Positions 5,243 through 5,522 of a stretch of DNA of 5,522 nt are shown piece after piece; the first letter of the stretch is position 1, and each line of letters starts with the position of its first letter. Origin of the DNA: Clostridia bacterium (GTDB lineage Bacteria; Bacillota_A; Clostridia; Oscillospirales; CAG-272); the NCBI GenBank assembly GCA_017626655.1, contig JAGAIH010000242.1, positions 1 through 5,522 of the forward strand, in the 5' to 3' direction. The notes below the pieces were generated by a model. It did not search any database and had not been told where the DNA came from. It worked only from the letters and a program-made list of their open reading frames with translations. Both the position numbers and the translations under genes were made by a program.

Positions 5243-5522
5243 TCACAAAGACTGGATGGCGGAGCGGATCTCTCCCGTCTTTTCGGGGGATACCAGGGCG
5301 GAGATTATCTCCAAGCCGAACTCCTGGGCCACGCCCATGCCGGCGGCGGTGATGACCCTGCCGTCGCGGATGACCTTGCCGCCCACGGTGGCGCCCGCAA
5401 GGTACTCCTCGAAGCCGGGGAAGCAGGTGGCCCGCTTGCCCGCAAGGTAGCCCCGCTTGCCCAGGACCAGGGGCGCGGCGCAGATAGCGCAGAGGTAGGC
5501 GTCCTTGGCGGCGGCCAGCTCC
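5243..5522 (-). CDS. DJ-1/PfpI family protein, N-terminal half outside window
   Basis: The frame runs off the right edge and gives the last 92 residues of a protein that is usually about 180-190 long. LCAICAAPLVLG (fragment 10-21) is the nucleophile elbow with the reactive cysteine at fragment residue 14 (codon 5480-5482), equivalent to Cys106 of DJ-1. It is followed by KRGYLAGKRATCFPGFEEYL (23-41) and the closing VIRDGRVITAAGMGVAQEFGLEI, split here as VIRDGRVITAAG and GVAQEFGLEI. This order is typical of DJ-1/YajL/ThiJ-like proteins, members of which are variously described as oxidative-stress sensors, chaperones or glyoxalase/deglycase enzymes. The exact activity cannot be decided, and the glutamate that pairs with the cysteine would lie upstream of the window. 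The stop is one base before the cyclo-ligase start, implying the same transcript. Confidence 0.9.
   Translation of the reverse strand, partial: ELAAAKDAYLCAICAAPLVLGKRGYLAGKRATCFPGFEEYLAGATVGGKVIRDGRVITAAGMGVAQEFGLEIISALVSPEKTGEIRSAIQSL

Noticed and set aside
4495..5352. Plus-strand open frame (285 codons) opposite the cyclo-ligase and DJ-1 genes
   Set aside because: Glycine-rich antisense shadow with no recognisable domain; it crosses three well-supported minus-strand genes.

Overview
The window looks like chromosomal DNA from a spore-forming, GC-rich member of the Clostridia (Oscillospiraceae/Ruminococcaceae-like). This is inferred from the spoIIR gene, strong AAGGAGG-type ribosome binding sites, the rbfA–DHH phosphoesterase pair typical of Firmicutes, and high GC with GCC/CTC/GAG-rich codon use. 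No species can be assigned.

Layout. The plus-strand half (1-2940) carries the 3' part of rbfA (30S maturation), a DHH/DHHA1 phosphoesterase of the NrnA type, then an AT-richer gene for a membrane-anchored HNH nuclease whose start overlaps the end of the phosphoesterase gene. A hairpin follows that looks like a terminator, and its 3' arm contains the ribosome binding site of spoIIR, the forespore signal that triggers sigma-E activation. In many Firmicutes truB and ribF follow rbfA and nrnA; here the HNH gene and spoIIR occupy that place. A strong bidirectional terminator (2906-2940) separates this half from the convergent minus-strand half.

The minus-strand half (2944-5522), read right to left, carries the 3' half of a DJ-1/PfpI family gene, 5-formyltetrahydrofolate cyclo-ligase, a CPBP-family intramembrane protease-like protein, and, after a 125-base gap with a possible promoter, a single-pass membrane protein with a very acidic linker and a DUF2500-like domain. 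The first three genes are tightly packed (1-base gap, then 11-base overlap) and are probably cotranscribed.

Most of the window is ordinary housekeeping and sporulation sequence. The part most worth a second look is the HNH island at about 1340-2283: base composition unlike its flanks (about 44% GC by hand count), translational coupling to nrnA, an N-terminal membrane anchor on an HNH nuclease, no partner methylase or immunity gene in view, and a downstream hairpin able to mask the spoIIR ribosome binding site. No RNA genes, CRISPR arrays, insertion sequences or long repeats were seen.
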